Assembly (NCBI GenBank): GCA_028278675.1
Contig: JAQAJJ010000015.1
Span: 13,951-46,119 of the forward strand
Length of the DNA: 32,169 nt
Reading direction: 5' to 3'
From: Candidatus Azophilus lithoversatilis
GTDB taxonomy: Bacteria; Pseudomonadota; Gammaproteobacteria; Pseudomonadales; Azotimanducaceae
The notes beneath the pieces were generated by a model, which had not been told where the DNA came from, did no database searches, and was given only the letters and a program-made list of their open reading frames with translations. Each line of letters begins with the position of its first letter. Positions within the stretch are counted from its first letter, which is position 1. The position numbers and the translations under genes are program-made. Positions 9,527-17,719 of this stretch are shown here, piece after piece.

Positions 9527-11542
9527 ATGAAACGCCGCATTCTGGTCACCAGCGCCCTGCCGTACATCAACGGCTCCATTCACTTGGGGAACATGCTGGA
9601 GCACATCCAGACCGACATCTGGGTGCGCTTCCAGAAGCTGCGCGGACACGAGTGCCTCTACGTTTGCGCCGACGACACCCACGGCACCGGCACCATGCTG
9701 CATGCGGAGCAGGCGGGCGTCCCGCCGGAGGCGCTCATCGAAGCGATGCGCCAGGAGCACATGCGGGACTTTGCCGGGTTCGGCATCGAACACGACAACT
9801 ACCACTCCACCCATTCCGAGGAGAACCGCGCGCTCTCGGAACTGATTTTCGAGCGGCTGCGTGAGCAGGGTGGCATCTTCACCCGGGACGTGGCGCAACT
9901 CTCCGATCCCGAGCGCGGCCTGTTCCTGGCCGACCGCTTCGTCAAGGGCGACTGCCCGCGTTGCGGGGCGGCGGATCAATACGGCGACAACTGCGACGCC
10001 TGCGGCGCCACCTACGACGCCACCGAACTGGGCCGGCCCCGATCGCTGGTTTCCGGGGCCGAGCCGCTGGTTCGCCAATCCGAGCACTACTTCTTCGACT
10101 TGCCACAGTTCAGCGACATGCTCAAGGCTTGGACCCGCAGCGGCGCCGTGCAGCCGGAAGTCGCCAACAAGCTCGCCGAGTGGCTGGACGAAGGGCTCAA
10201 GCCCTGGGACATCTCCCGGGACGCCCCCTACTTCGGCTTCCTCATTCCTGGCACCAAGGACAAGTACTTCTACGTCTGGATGGACGCGCCGGTGGGCTAC
10301 ATGGCCAGCTTCAAAAACCTGGCCGATGCCCGCGGCGACCTGGATTTCGACGCCTTCTGGAAAGCCGGCGCCGACACCGAGCTGCACCACTTCATCGGCA
10401 AGGACATCGTCAACTTCCACGCCCTGTTCTGGCCCGCGGTGCTCGAAGCCTCGGGCTTCCGCAAGCCGACCCGGATCCACACCCACGGCTTCGTCACCGT
10501 CGAAGGGGCGAAGATGTCCAAGTCCCGCGGCACCCTCATCAAGGCTTCGACCTACTTGGAGCACCTGAACCCGGAATATCTGCGCTACTACTTCGCCACC
10601 AAGCTCAACGGCACGGTTGACGACTACGACATCAACTTCGAGGATTTCGTGCAGCGGGTGAACGCCGATTTGGTGGGCAAGGTAGTCAACATCGCCAGCC
10701 GCTGCGCCGGTTTCATCACCCGCAACTTCGACGGCGAACTGTCCCCTGAGCTGGCCAACGAAGCGCTGTGGCGGCGCTTCGTCGAGGCTTCCGAATCAAT
10801 CGCTGAACGCTACGAGGCGGGACAGGTCTCAAGAGCGGTACGGGAGATCACCGCCCTGGCCGACTTGGCGAACCAGTACATCGCCGAGCGCGAACCTTGG
10901 AAACTGGTCAAGCAGGAAGGCGCCCTGGCCGAGGTGCAGGCGGTGTGCAGCCTGGGCCTGAACCTGTTCCGCATTCTCGCCATATACCTCACGCCGATTC
11001 TGCCCGCCCTGTCCCAAGCGGTCTCGACATTCCTCAATGTGGGTCCGCTGCGCTGGTCCGACATCGATCAACCGTTGCTCGGCGGGCGCATCAATGCCTA
11101 CAAGGCGCTGCTGACCCGAATGGAGAAAAAGCAGGCCGACCGCCTCGTCGAAGCCTCCAAGGAGCAGCCGGAGGCGCCCCTCGCCGACGCGGCGGGCGAA
11201 AACGACGGAGAGCAGGCACTCATCGCCATCGAGGACTTCGCCAAGGTGCGGCTCAAGGTGGCGCGCATCGCCAGCGCCGAGGCGGTCCCGGCAGCGGACA
11301 AGCTGCTGCGCCTGCAGCTCGATCTCGGCGATGGCCACAGGCAAGTGATGGCCGGCATCAAGTCGGCCTACGATCCGGCCAGCCTCATCGACCGGCTGGT
11401 GGTCGTGGTCGCCAATCTGGCGCCACGCAAGATGCGCTTTGGCACCTCTGAGGGCATGATTCTGGCTGCCGGCCCCGGCGGCGAGGACATTTTTCTGCTG
11501 AGTCCGGACGCTGGCGCCACACCCGGGATGGACGTCAAGTAG
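9527..11542 (+). CDS. metG: methionyl-tRNA synthetase
   Basis: A 671-residue class I aminoacyl-tRNA synthetase that charges tRNA-Met. The HIGH-type motif is HLGN at residue 19 after ALPYINGSI, the zinc-knuckle region contains [18 protein letters not shown], and the KMSKS loop starts at Lys329. The C-terminal 110 residues (from [14 protein letters not shown]) are the EMAP/Trbp111-type tRNA-binding and dimerisation domain. An open frame extends upstream to 8405 but that part is antisense to apbC; ATG 9527 gives the normal N-terminus and near-E. coli length (677). The rnf operon starts 11 bases after the stop. Confidence 0.97.
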   Translation: MKRRILVTSALPYINGSIHLGNMLEHIQTDIWVRFQKLRGHECLYVCADDTHGTGTMLHAEQAGVPPEALIEAMRQEHMRDFAGFGIEHDNYHSTHSEENRALSELIFERLREQGGIFTRDVAQLSDPERGLFLADRFVKGDCPRCGAADQYGDNCDACGATYDATELGRPRSLVSGAEPLVRQSEHYFFDLPQFSDMLKAWTRSGAVQPEVANKLAEWLDEGLKPWDISRDAPYFGFLIPGTKDKYFYVWMDAPVGYMASFKNLADARGDLDFDAFWKAGADTELHHFIGKDIVNFHALFWPAVLEASGFRKPTRIHTHGFVTVEGAKMSKSRGTLIKASTYLEHLNPEYLRYYFATKLNGTVDDYDINFEDFVQRVNADLVGKVVNIASRCAGFITRNFDGELSPELANEALWRRFVEASESIAERYEAGQVSRAVREITALADLANQYIAEREPWKLVKQEGALAEVQAVCSLGLNLFRILAIYLTPILPALSQAVSTFLNVGPLRWSDIDQPLLGGRINAYKALLTRMEKKQADRLVEASKEQPEAPLADAAGENDGEQALIAIEDFAKVRLKVARIASAEAVPAADKLLRLQLDLGDGHRQVMAGIKSAYDPASLIDRLVVVVANLAPRKMRFGTSEGMILAAGPGGEDIFLLSPDAGATPGMDVK

Positions 11543-11553
11543 AGCGAGGGCGC

Positions 11554-12129
11554 ATGGCTGATTTAGCCCTGATCCTCATCGGCGCCCTGTTGGTCAATAA
11601 CTTCGTGTTGGCCCAATTCCTCGGGCTGTGCCCCTTCATGGGCGTGACCAAGAGCTTCGCCCCGGCGTTGGCGATGGGCTTGGCGACGACCTTCGTGCTG
11701 ACCTTGGCGGCCATCGCCTGCCACCTCATCCACCATGCGCTGCTGATTCCCTTGGGCCTTGAATGGCTGCGCATCATCGTCTTCATCGCCGTGATTGCCA
11801 GCGTGGTGCAGTTCACCGAACTGTACCTGCGTTCGGCGAGTCCCTTGCTCCATCAGAGCCTCGGCCTCTATCTGCCGCTCATCACCACCAACTGCGCGGT
11901 GCTCGGCGTGGCGTTGTTGGTGGCGGGTGAAGGCCTGTCCCTGCCCGGCGCCATCGTCTTCGCCATGGGCGCAGCCGCTGGATTCAGCTTGGTGATGATG
12001 ATGTTCAGCGCCATCCGCGAGCGCCTGGAGGGCGCCGACCTACCCCGGGCCTTTGCCGGAGCGCCCATTGCGCTAGTGACGGCGGGCCTGATGAGCCTCG
12101 GCTTTCTCGGCTTCGCAGGGCTCGATTGA
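11554..12129 (+). CDS. rnfA: Rnf electron transport complex subunit A
   Basis: A 191-residue six-helix membrane protein (RnfA/NqrE family). The family's conserved cysteines are present: Cys26 in FLGLCPF and Cys114 in TTNCAVLG. By analogy with Nqr and Rnf structures these join the matching cysteines of RnfE around a membrane-embedded [2Fe-2S] cluster. RnfA works in the Rnf complex, which couples electron transfer between ferredoxin and NADH to ion movement, or in E. coli (Rsx) to reduction of SoxR. It follows metG by 11 bases with a GAGGGCGC ribosome site and overlaps the rnfB start by four bases. Confidence 0.95.
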   Translation: MADLALILIGALLVNNFVLAQFLGLCPFMGVTKSFAPALAMGLATTFVLTLAAIACHLIHHALLIPLGLEWLRIIVFIAVIASVVQFTELYLRSASPLLHQSLGLYLPLITTNCAVLGVALLVAGEGLSLPGAIVFAMGAAAGFSLVMMMFSAIRERLEGADLPRAFAGAPIALVTAGLMSLGFLGFAGLD

Positions 12130-13001
12130 CCGCCATCCTCATCGCCGCCGGGACGTTGGCCGGCCTGACCCTGATCGCGGGCCTCGCCCTCAATTGGGCG
12201 CATGCCCGGCTGCCAACCAACGACGACGGCCTGATCGATGCCATCGACGCCCTGCTGCCGCAAACCCAGTGCGGGCAGTGCGGCCACCCCGGCTGCCGAC
12301 CCTACGCCGAAGCGCTGGCGACGGGTGCGCCCATGGACCTCTGCCCGCCGGGCGGCGAGGCAACCTTCGCCGCACTTAAGGCCCTGCTAGGCCGGGACGA
12401 TGGCGCAGCACCCGCCGATCCCCTACCCGTAACCGCCCGCATTCGAGAACCGGAGTGCATCGGCTGCGCCCTGTGCTTGGCTCCCTGCCCCGTGGATGCC
12501 ATCATCGGCGCGCCCGGCTTCATGCATACGGTCATGGCGGACCAGTGCACCGGCTGCGAACTCTGCCTGCCCGCCTGCCCGGTGGATTGCATCGACCTCG
12601 CCGCCATGCCAGCCCCTGCCGCTCAGAGCAACCCGCCAGCCGGTGCGGACGCGCCCTGCATCGGCTGCAATCGTTGCGAACCGGAGTGCCCCCAAACCCT
12701 GGCGCCGCAGCACCTGTTGCGGTTGATCCGGGGAGATCAACTGGACGCCGCGACAGCGACCGGGCTCGACCGCTGCATCGAGTGCCGCCTCTGCGATCGC
12801 GCCTGTCCGAGCGGCATCCCTTTGGCGCATCTTTTTCGCGCCGCCAAGGACGAGCGGCACGCCCGAGACGACCGGCAAGCCCGCGCCGCCGCCGCCAAGG
12901 CCCGCTTCGACGCTCGAAAAGCCCGTTTGGCAGCGGATGAAGTCGATGCCCATAACCGTCGGGAACAGCGCCTGGCCACCGGAAGCGGGCGCCAATGGTA
13001 A
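12126..13001 (+). CDS. rnfB: RnfB with fused C-terminal RnfC-type ferredoxin domain
   Basis: A 291-residue multi-cluster iron-sulfur protein. It starts with TTG overlapping the rnfA stop (TTGA). Residues 1-24 are a membrane anchor. The RnfB-type cluster motif is Cys49, 52, 57 and 73. A normal 2[4Fe-4S] ferredoxin unit follows (Cys111-121 and Cys141-151), where RnfB usually ends. Here a second 2[4Fe-4S] unit is present (Cys178-188 and Cys217-227), with [12 protein letters not shown] between the clusters, [11 protein letters not shown] after them, then a charged helix [15 protein letters not shown]. These resemble the C-terminal half of RnfC (PQQLYW.., PSNIPLVQYFR.., KARFEARQARL in E. coli RsxC, from memory). 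The next gene is rnfD. The RnfC N-terminal part with the FMN/NADH site is absent, so electron entry must differ or need a separate protein. Confidence 0.9.
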   Translation: MTAILIAAGTLAGLTLIAGLALNWAHARLPTNDDGLIDAIDALLPQTQCGQCGHPGCRPYAEALATGAPMDLCPPGGEATFAALKALLGRDDGAAPADPLPVTARIREPECIGCALCLAPCPVDAIIGAPGFMHTVMADQCTGCELCLPACPVDCIDLAAMPAPAAQSNPPAGADAPCIGCNRCEPECPQTLAPQHLLRLIRGDQLDAATATGLDRCIECRLCDRACPSGIPLAHLFRAAKDERHARDDRQARAAAAKARFDARKARLAADEVDAHNRREQRLATGSGRQW

Positions 13002-13912
13002 ACAGCACCAGCCGCATCATGTGGTCGGTCAGCGCCGGCCTGCTACCCGGCTTCGCCGCGCTGAGCGTTCATTTCGGTAGCGGTTATTTGCGCAATATCG
13101 CCATTGCCTGGCCACTGGCCTGTGCGCTCGACTGGGCTGCGGCTAAGGCCCGGGGACGGCCTGCCAACCTAGCCGATGGCTCGGTGACCCTGACCGCCTT
13201 GATCCTGGCTTTGGCCCTGCCGCCCGCCGCCGCCTGGCATGTGGTCGCCGTCGCCACCGGCGGCGCGGTCTTGCTGGCCCGGCAACTGTACGGCGGGCTG
13301 GGCCACAACATCTTCAATCCGGCGATGGCCGGCTACGCCATCGCGCTGGTGTCCTATCCGCTGGCCATGGGGGCTTGGCCGCCGTTGGTTGATGGACACA
13401 CCGGCGCGACGGCGCTGACGGCGCTCAAGTACCGGGACGGCCTGACCGTGGCCGAAGCCTTCCGGCAGAACCCCGCCTTCGGCCACTTCGGGGGCCGGGC
13501 CTGGGAGTGGGCCAACCTCGCCTTCGCCACCGGCGGCCTGTGGCTGTTGCTGCGCGGCCTGATCGCCTGGCGGGTGGTCACGGCCTTTCTCATCACGTTG
13601 GGCGCCTTGGCCTTGATCTTCAATGACGGCGGCAGTTCATCAAGCGCCGGGCCACCGTTGTTCCACCTGCTCTCAGGCGGCATCCTGCTGGCGGCGTTCT
13701 TCGTCATCACCGATCCCGTCACTCATCCGGGCAGCCGGCCGGGACAGTGGCTTTTCGGCGGCATCGCGGGGTCCATCACCTTCGTCATCCGCGCCTGGGG
13801 CGGCTACCCGGACGGCATCGCCTTCGCCGTGCTGATCGCCAACGCCGCCACACCGCTCATCGACCGGGCCTTTCGACAGGGCTTTGGCAATAGTGATGCG
13901 TCCGCTGCTTAG
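12995..13912 (+). CDS. rnfD: Rnf electron transport complex subunit D
   Basis: A 305-residue multi-spanning membrane protein of the RnfD/NqrB family. The motif DGHTGATAL places Thr139 as the likely site of covalent FMN attachment (in RnfD/NqrB the modified Thr is in an S/T-GAT motif). HNIFNPAMAGYA and the late segment FVIRAWGGYPDGIAFAVLIAN are also typical. The protein is somewhat shorter than the usual 340-350 residues. The ATG overlaps the rnfB stop by seven bases, so no gene, and no rnfC, can lie between. With RnfA, RnfE and RnfG it forms the membrane part of the complex. Confidence 0.93.
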   Translation: MVNSTSRIMWSVSAGLLPGFAALSVHFGSGYLRNIAIAWPLACALDWAAAKARGRPANLADGSVTLTALILALALPPAAAWHVVAVATGGAVLLARQLYGGLGHNIFNPAMAGYAIALVSYPLAMGAWPPLVDGHTGATALTALKYRDGLTVAEAFRQNPAFGHFGGRAWEWANLAFATGGLWLLLRGLIAWRVVTAFLITLGALALIFNDGGSSSSAGPPLFHLLSGGILLAAFFVITDPVTHPGSRPGQWLFGGIAGSITFVIRAWGGYPDGIAFAVLIANAATPLIDRAFRQGFGNSDASAA

Positions 13913-14390
13913 CCTCGTCGGCATCGGGTCCTGTTGTGCCTTGCTGCTGGCCGGCATCCATGCGCTCACCGAGCCGGCCATCGAGGCCAATCGATCGCGC
14001 CACCTTTGGCGGCTGGCCTTCGATCTGGTCGGCGGCCCCTTCGACCCGGCCGGACGAGACTGGCAGGACGAGCGGATGGATCTGCCCGGCGGCATCTGGC
14101 TCGAGCGGTCCAGGATTCGAGGCTACGCTGGGGAAATCCACTTGCTGGCCGCCTTTGGTGAGGGCGGGCAGCTCTTGGGCGCACGGGTGGTTGAACATCG
14201 GGAGACGCCGGGCCTAGGCGACTTCATCGACGTTGACAGGAGCCCCTGGATGCACCGCTTCGCCACCACGCCGCCACTCGAAGTGGACGCCGTCAGCGGC
14301 GCCACCATCACCAGCGAAGCGGTCAAGCGCGGCATCCGGCAAATGCTGGACGCCGAAGGCGCGCCACCGCTGGCGGAGTACGCACCATGA
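13896..14390 (+). CDS. rnfG: Rnf electron transport complex subunit G
   Basis: A 164-residue protein with one N-terminal membrane helix (about residues 3-24) and a periplasmic FMN-binding domain. The flavinylation motif VSGATITSEAV is present with Thr137 as the probable FMN-carrying residue; GLGDFID earlier is also typical. I chose ATG 13896; in-frame TTG 13884 and GTG 13893 are alternatives. It overlaps rnfD by 17 bases and rnfE by four (ATGA). The protein is shorter than most RnfG (about 200), the shortening lying mainly before the FMN-binding domain. Confidence 0.9.
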   Translation: MRPLLSLVGIGSCCALLLAGIHALTEPAIEANRSRHLWRLAFDLVGGPFDPAGRDWQDERMDLPGGIWLERSRIRGYAGEIHLLAAFGEGGQLLGARVVEHRETPGLGDFIDVDRSPWMHRFATTPPLEVDAVSGATITSEAVKRGIRQMLDAEGAPPLAEYAP

Positions 14391-15115
14391 GCGGCACGAA
14401 CGCCGCCGCAGGAGGCGCGAACGCCGCCGCAGGCGGCGCGTTCACCGACGCCGTCATCCGGCGCAATCCCGCCTGGATCCAACTGCTCGGCCTTTGCCCG
14501 CTGTTGGCGGTCAGCAACAGCTTGGTCAACGCCATCGGCCTCGCCCTGGCCAGCGGCTTCGTGATGCTCGGGTCGGCATTGGCGATCTCCGCCCTGCGCA
14601 CCTGGATTCCAAGCAGGGTCCGGCTGCCCTGCTTCGTGCTGGTCATCGCCACTTTCACCACCTTGAGCGTCCTGCTGCTGGAAGCCTATGCCTTCGAGCT
14701 CTACCTGCGGATCGCGCTGTTCGTGCAGATCATCGTCTCCAACTGCATGATCCTCGGCCGAATGGAGGCCTTCGCCAGCCGCCAGCCGCCGTGGCGGGCC
14801 TGTCTCGACGCACTGGGCACCGCTACGGGCTTCGCCATCGCGCTAGTCGCCTTGGGTGGCGTGCGCGAAGCCCTCGGCCAAGGCAGCCTGCTGGCTGGCA
14901 TGGAACATCTGTTTGGCCCCATTGCGGCGGGTTGGCGAATCGATCTCGGCTTCGACACCGCACCCTTCCTGATTGCCTTGCTGCCCCCCGGCGCCTTCAT
15001 CATCGCGGGCCTGCTCCTGGGCCTGGCCAACAGCTTGGGCAACGCTCTTCCATCCAACCGGAACAACGATGAACAAGGAAAAACGAACCCAGATATTCGA
15101 AAGGCTGAAGGCTGA
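14387..15115 (+). CDS. rnfE: Rnf electron transport complex subunit E
   Basis: A 242-residue membrane protein of the RnfE/NqrD family, the partner of RnfA. Conserved cysteines are Cys37 in LLGLCPLLAVSN and Cys120 in VSNCMILGR, expected to share the membrane [2Fe-2S] cluster with RnfA. The N-terminal 18 residues contain two copies of NAAAGGA coded by a 21-base tandem repeat; family homology seems to begin only after that, near residue 19. The last 16 codons overlap the start of nth in another frame. Confidence 0.93.
   Translation: MSGTNAAAGGANAAAGGAFTDAVIRRNPAWIQLLGLCPLLAVSNSLVNAIGLALASGFVMLGSALAISALRTWIPSRVRLPCFVLVIATFTTLSVLLLEAYAFELYLRIALFVQIIVSNCMILGRMEAFASRQPPWRACLDALGTATGFAIALVALGGVREALGQGSLLAGMEHLFGPIAAGWRIDLGFDTAPFLIALLPPGAFIIAGLLLGLANSLGNALPSNRNNDEQGKTNPDIRKAEG
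14397..14438 (+). repeat. 21-base tandem repeat in the 5' end of rnfE
   Basis: Two adjacent 21-base copies differing at one base, extremely GC rich. The second copy contains CGCCGC and GCGGCG as inverted arms around five bases. It lies 10 bases after the rnfE start codon, where an RNA hairpin could affect translation, and encodes two NAAAGGA heptapeptides. Confidence 0.75.
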
Positions 15116-15704
15116 AAATCCTGAGCCCACCACGGAACTGCGCTACCGCACGCCATTTGAGCTGTTGATCGCGGTGATGCTGTCCGCCCAGGCGACTGAC
15201 GTGAGCGTGAACCAGGCTACGGGTCCGCTGTTCAAGGCGGCCAACACCCCGGCCGACTTGTCGGCCCTCGGCGTCGAACGGCTCAAGGGCTACATCAAGC
15301 GCATCGGCCTGTTCAACACCAAGGCGGAGAACGTCATCAAGACCTGCCAACTGCTCATCGAACGGCATGGCAGCGAGGTGCCCGCCAACCGGGCCGCCTT
15401 GGAGGCGCTGCCGGGGGTGGGCCGCAAGACCGCCAACGTGGTGCTCAACACCGCCTTCGGCCAACCGACGATGGCGGTGGACACCCACATCTTCCGCGTC
15501 GCCAACCGCACCCGCATCGCCCCCGGCAGAAACGTGCGCCAAGTGGAGGATAGGCTGGTGCGCTTGATTCCGAAGCCCTACCTCAAGGACGCCCACCACT
15601 GGCTGATACTGCACGGCCGCTACGTCTGCACCGCCCGCAAGCCGAGGTGCGGGGCCTGCGTGATTGAGGATCTGTGTGAGTTCAAGGATAAGGCGGAGGA
15701 CTGA
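15069..15704 (+). CDS. nth: endonuclease III
   Basis: A 211-residue base-excision repair enzyme that removes oxidised pyrimidines and cuts at AP sites. The helix-hairpin-helix reads LPGVGRKTANVVLN with the catalytic Lys, and the catalytic Asp is in MAVDTHIFRV. The [4Fe-4S] signature C-x6-C-x2-C-x5-C is complete near the C-terminus (CTARKPRCGACVIEDLC). ATG 15069 gives the standard N-terminus NKEKRTQIFERL; the longer frame is spurious. The start overlaps rnfE by 47 bases, so it is the last gene of the rnf operon, as in many Gammaproteobacteria. Confidence 0.97.
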   Translation: MNKEKRTQIFERLKAENPEPTTELRYRTPFELLIAVMLSAQATDVSVNQATGPLFKAANTPADLSALGVERLKGYIKRIGLFNTKAENVIKTCQLLIERHGSEVPANRAALEALPGVGRKTANVVLNTAFGQPTMAVDTHIFRVANRTRIAPGRNVRQVEDRLVRLIPKPYLKDAHHWLILHGRYVCTARKPRCGACVIEDLCEFKDKAED

Positions 15705-15705
15705 A

Positions 15706-15718
15706 GGCGGTTGCCGCC
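15706..15718 (+). terminator. weak stem-loop after nth
   Basis: GGCGG-TTG-CCGCC directly after the nth stop codon. The stem is only five pairs with a three-base loop and there is no T-tract, so an intrinsic terminator is doubtful. The palindrome CTTGATCAAG follows at 15721-15730. Confidence 0.25.
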
Positions 15719-15746
15719 AACTTGATCAAGACCTTGTCTGACTGAG

Positions 15747-15774
15747 TTGACTTCACCACATATGCGCATATTAT
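15747..15774 (+). promoter_or_regulatory. promoter with internal palindromic operator upstream of the Xre antitoxin gene
   Basis: TTGACT at 15747-15752 and TATTAT at 15769-15774 are separated by 16 bases, a good sigma-70 promoter in an AT-rich patch. The perfect palindrome ATATGCGCATAT (15760-15771) lies between and partly over the -10. This is the expected place for an operator through which the Xre antitoxin represses its own operon. Binding is inference. Confidence 0.65.
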
Positions 15775-15806
15775 CACGCCTAATGAGTAATTTTGTGTGA
15801 AATAGA

Positions 15807-16157
15807 ATGCAGATTCAGGAATTCGCTACCGATGTCGGCTTCTCGCCCAATGCCGTGGCGCGGGAGCTGCGAACCACCAAGGCGGAAATCGCGAACACCT
15901 TGGGCTTGAGCCGGGACGCCTTGTCTCGGTCTTCCCGCGTTGGCGCACCCAAGACGCAAACGCGGCTGCGGCAGATGCTGGAGATTCTCAACCGCGTGGA
16001 GTCCCTAATGGGGTCAGCGCTCGTGGCCTATGCCTGGTTCCGCTCCGAGCCGTTGCCAGGATTCGCGGACATGACCCCATGCCAACTGGTTCGGGACGGC
16101 AAAGCCGACAGGGTTCACGCGTATCTGGACCAAGTCCTCGATGGCGGTTACGCCTAG
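15807..16157 (+). CDS. Xre/MbcA/ParS-family antitoxin
   Basis: A 116-residue DNA-binding antitoxin. Residues 15-50 contain a helix-turn-helix (TKAEIANTLGLSRDALSR). The C-terminal half has the toxin-binding (DUF2384) domain, with ALVAYAWFRSEPLPGF, the MTP..LV segment and the final AYLDQVLDGGYA that normally plugs the toxin active site. It is followed after 12 bases, in the same frame, by the RES toxin gene, the usual antitoxin-first order. A promoter with an internal palindrome precedes it, which fits autoregulation. Confidence 0.9.
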   Translation: MQIQEFATDVGFSPNAVARELRTTKAEIANTLGLSRDALSRSSRVGAPKTQTRLRQMLEILNRVESLMGSALVAYAWFRSEPLPGFADMTPCQLVRDGKADRVHAYLDQVLDGGYA

Positions 16158-16169
16158 TCCGTTTGGAAG

Positions 16170-16673
16170 GTGCATCTTCGAGCGGTGGTCTATCGGGCGC
16201 ACGACCCGCGCTGGGCGTGGTCGCCGCTGTCCGGGGAGGGTGCTCGCCGCAGGGGAGGACGATTCAACAGGCTCGGGATTCCAGCCCTGTACCTGTCGTT
16301 TTCATCGGCGACCGCCGTGCGAGAGGTCAGTCCCCACTTTCGGCGGATGCAGCCGTTGGTGCTGTGTGCTTACGATGTCGACGTCAATCCGGTGTTCGAC
16401 GCGTTGGATCCCCACGCAAGGGCGGCCCATGCGGTAGCGCACCTCGACCTCGACTGCCCTGCTTGGCGTGATGACATGTTCTCCGGCAAGGTACCCGCCT
16501 CCCAATCGCTCGCCGATCGCCTAATGGAATCTGGATTCGCTGGAATGCGATTCGGGAGCTATGCGACAGGCGCCACTGATCAAGACATCAACCTCGTGCT
16601 CTGGCGTTGGAGCAGCGAATTGCCCAGCAAAGTCAAACTGATAGACGACGAGAATCGGATGGGGCTTGGTTGA
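16170..16673 (+). CDS. RES-domain toxin
   Basis: A 167-residue RES-family toxin. Characterised members degrade NAD+ or modify proteins by ADP-ribosyl transfer, causing growth arrest unless bound by the Xre antitoxin. Visible family features are YRAHDPRWAWSP at the start, GGRFNRLGIPALYLS with Arg31 and Tyr41, Glu52 in the following helix, and the late MESGFAGMRFGSY segment with the expected Ser. It starts with GTG at 16170, the first possible start after the in-frame antitoxin stop, so production may be kept below that of the antitoxin. The frame appears intact and of normal length. Confidence 0.9.
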   Translation: MHLRAVVYRAHDPRWAWSPLSGEGARRRGGRFNRLGIPALYLSFSSATAVREVSPHFRRMQPLVLCAYDVDVNPVFDALDPHARAAHAVAHLDLDCPAWRDDMFSGKVPASQSLADRLMESGFAGMRFGSYATGATDQDINLVLWRWSSELPSKVKLIDDENRMGLG

Positions 16674-16675
16674 CC

Positions 16676-16858
16676 ATGCCCAACCAAGCCTGCGACTTGG
16701 TGCCCAAACGGTCCCGCCATGACATGGACATCGTCTTGGACAATCCGCCCATTGACGAAGAGGCGGAAATTTCGCCCGATGACTTGGCGAGCATACGCCG
16801 CCACGCAGCCTACCGCCGGGACCACGCCACGCCCGCGCACGGCGCGGAGCTGGAATGA
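16676..16858 (+). CDS. small acidic protein of unknown function
   Basis: A 60-residue frame starting three bases after the RES toxin stop and overlapping the next gene by four bases (ATGA). The sequence has a basic N-terminal third (LVPKRSRHDMD) followed by an acidic stretch (PPIDEEAEISPDDL) and a short charged helix. I do not recognise a family. The tight spacing on both sides supports it being a real gene, and a small acidic protein overlapping a larger one is a common antitoxin-toxin arrangement; that role is only a guess. Confidence 0.5.
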   Translation: MPNQACDLVPKRSRHDMDIVLDNPPIDEEAEISPDDLASIRRHAAYRRDHATPAHGAELE

Positions 16859-17514
16859 GACGCCCGATATTCACCGACCGCTCCCGCCGCACCAGCGCTG
16901 CGTTCCGAACGCAGATCGCCCTTGGCGACACAGAGGCTCGGCTCGGCTACGACCCCTGTCCGGATGTTCGCTTCATTGACGGAAATTGGCAGCCGCCAGC
17001 CTATCATCCCCTGCCGATGACGCCGGAGTCGCGCCGGGCGGCGCTCGGCGTGTGGTGGAACGGACCGGCTTGGGCCATTTTGCGCAACGCCTCGTTTTTT
17101 CTGTGGCGGGTGTGGGACTACGGGCAGGAGGGCGAGCGCGACTACGCCGTTGAACGCATCCCCAAAGCCGCTTGGATCCGGGCGATTGACGACGCAGTGC
17201 CCGGCGAGGCCTCACGGGGCGTGGTGAACTATTGGGGGCAACGCTTGGGGCAGATCAAGGACGACGAGTTCGTCAATGCGAACCGCAGGTTCGCATCCCC
17301 CCCCGGGTGTGCAACGATTGCCACATTGAGCAGGCCGTCCATCATGGCTGGTAGCGCTGGATGTCAAGGTCCAACAAGAAACGGTAGTGTCGGACGTTTG
17401 CAGTCATCAGCGTTTCCCCAGTCTCCACTGCCGTCGCTGCGATCAACGCGTCGGCCAGACGCAGGCCATGCGCAAGCGCGTGACGTTCAATGTACAGCAC
17501 CGCCCTGTGACTGA
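16855..17514 (+). CDS. hypothetical protein, probably frameshifted at its 3' end
   Basis: As read, 219 residues, but only about the first 150 look like a normal protein (for example WWNGPAWAILRNASFFLWRVWD and VNYWGQRLGQIKDDEFVN, rich in Trp). After a run of eight C at 17297-17304 the reading becomes low-complexity and runs for 170 bases antisense to the PIN toxin gene. Removing one C would end the protein at TGA 17327-17329, just short of the convergent PIN gene; adding one would end it at 17352-17354. No family recognised. It is translationally coupled to the 60-residue protein upstream and follows a toxin-antitoxin pair, so a second toxin is conceivable but unsupported by motif. Confidence 0.5.
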   Translation: MRRPIFTDRSRRTSAAFRTQIALGDTEARLGYDPCPDVRFIDGNWQPPAYHPLPMTPESRRAALGVWWNGPAWAILRNASFFLWRVWDYGQEGERDYAVERIPKAAWIRAIDDAVPGEASRGVVNYWGQRLGQIKDDEFVNANRRFASPPGCATIATLSRPSIMAGSAGCQGPTRNGSVGRLQSSAFPQSPLPSLRSTRRPDAGHAQARDVQCTAPPCD

Positions 17515-17719
17515 TTCCTTCGGAGACCGGAACCACGCGCCAGCTGTTTTCGCCGATGGCCCGCCTGAGCTCAAGGAGTTCGCTTTCGTCGCGCACGCCT
17601 CGCACCAGCTCCATGTACGATACAGCCGAGAGTCTTATGCTCGCGCACTCGTCGACGGCAGCCCGCGCCGACTCCCTGCCGCGGAAGAACCAAACGAGGA
17701 CATCGGTATCAAACAACAT
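17342..17719 (-). CDS. vapC: PIN-domain toxin (VapC family)
   Basis: A 125-residue PIN-domain ribonuclease, the toxin half of a type II system that typically cuts tRNA or rRNA. The acidic active-site residues are visible: Asp4 (or Asp6) in MLFDTDVLVWFFRG, Glu37 in SYMELVRG and Asp90 in LRLADALIAATA. The fourth acidic position, usually in a TxN/D motif, is Asn108 in TANVRHY, as in some active members. I chose ATG 17719, which overlaps the antitoxin gene by 11 bases; the longer frame to 17758 adds unrelated residues. Length fits the family. Confidence 0.9.
   Translation of the reverse strand: MLFDTDVLVWFFRGRESARAAVDECASIRLSAVSYMELVRGVRDESELLELRRAIGENSWRVVPVSEGISHRAVLYIERHALAHGLRLADALIAATAVETGETLMTANVRHYRFLLDLDIQRYQP

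Noticed and set aside
9449-10564. A 371-codon minus-strand frame opposite metG
   Set aside because: Shadow of a high-GC gene; the composition is low-complexity and metG is certain.
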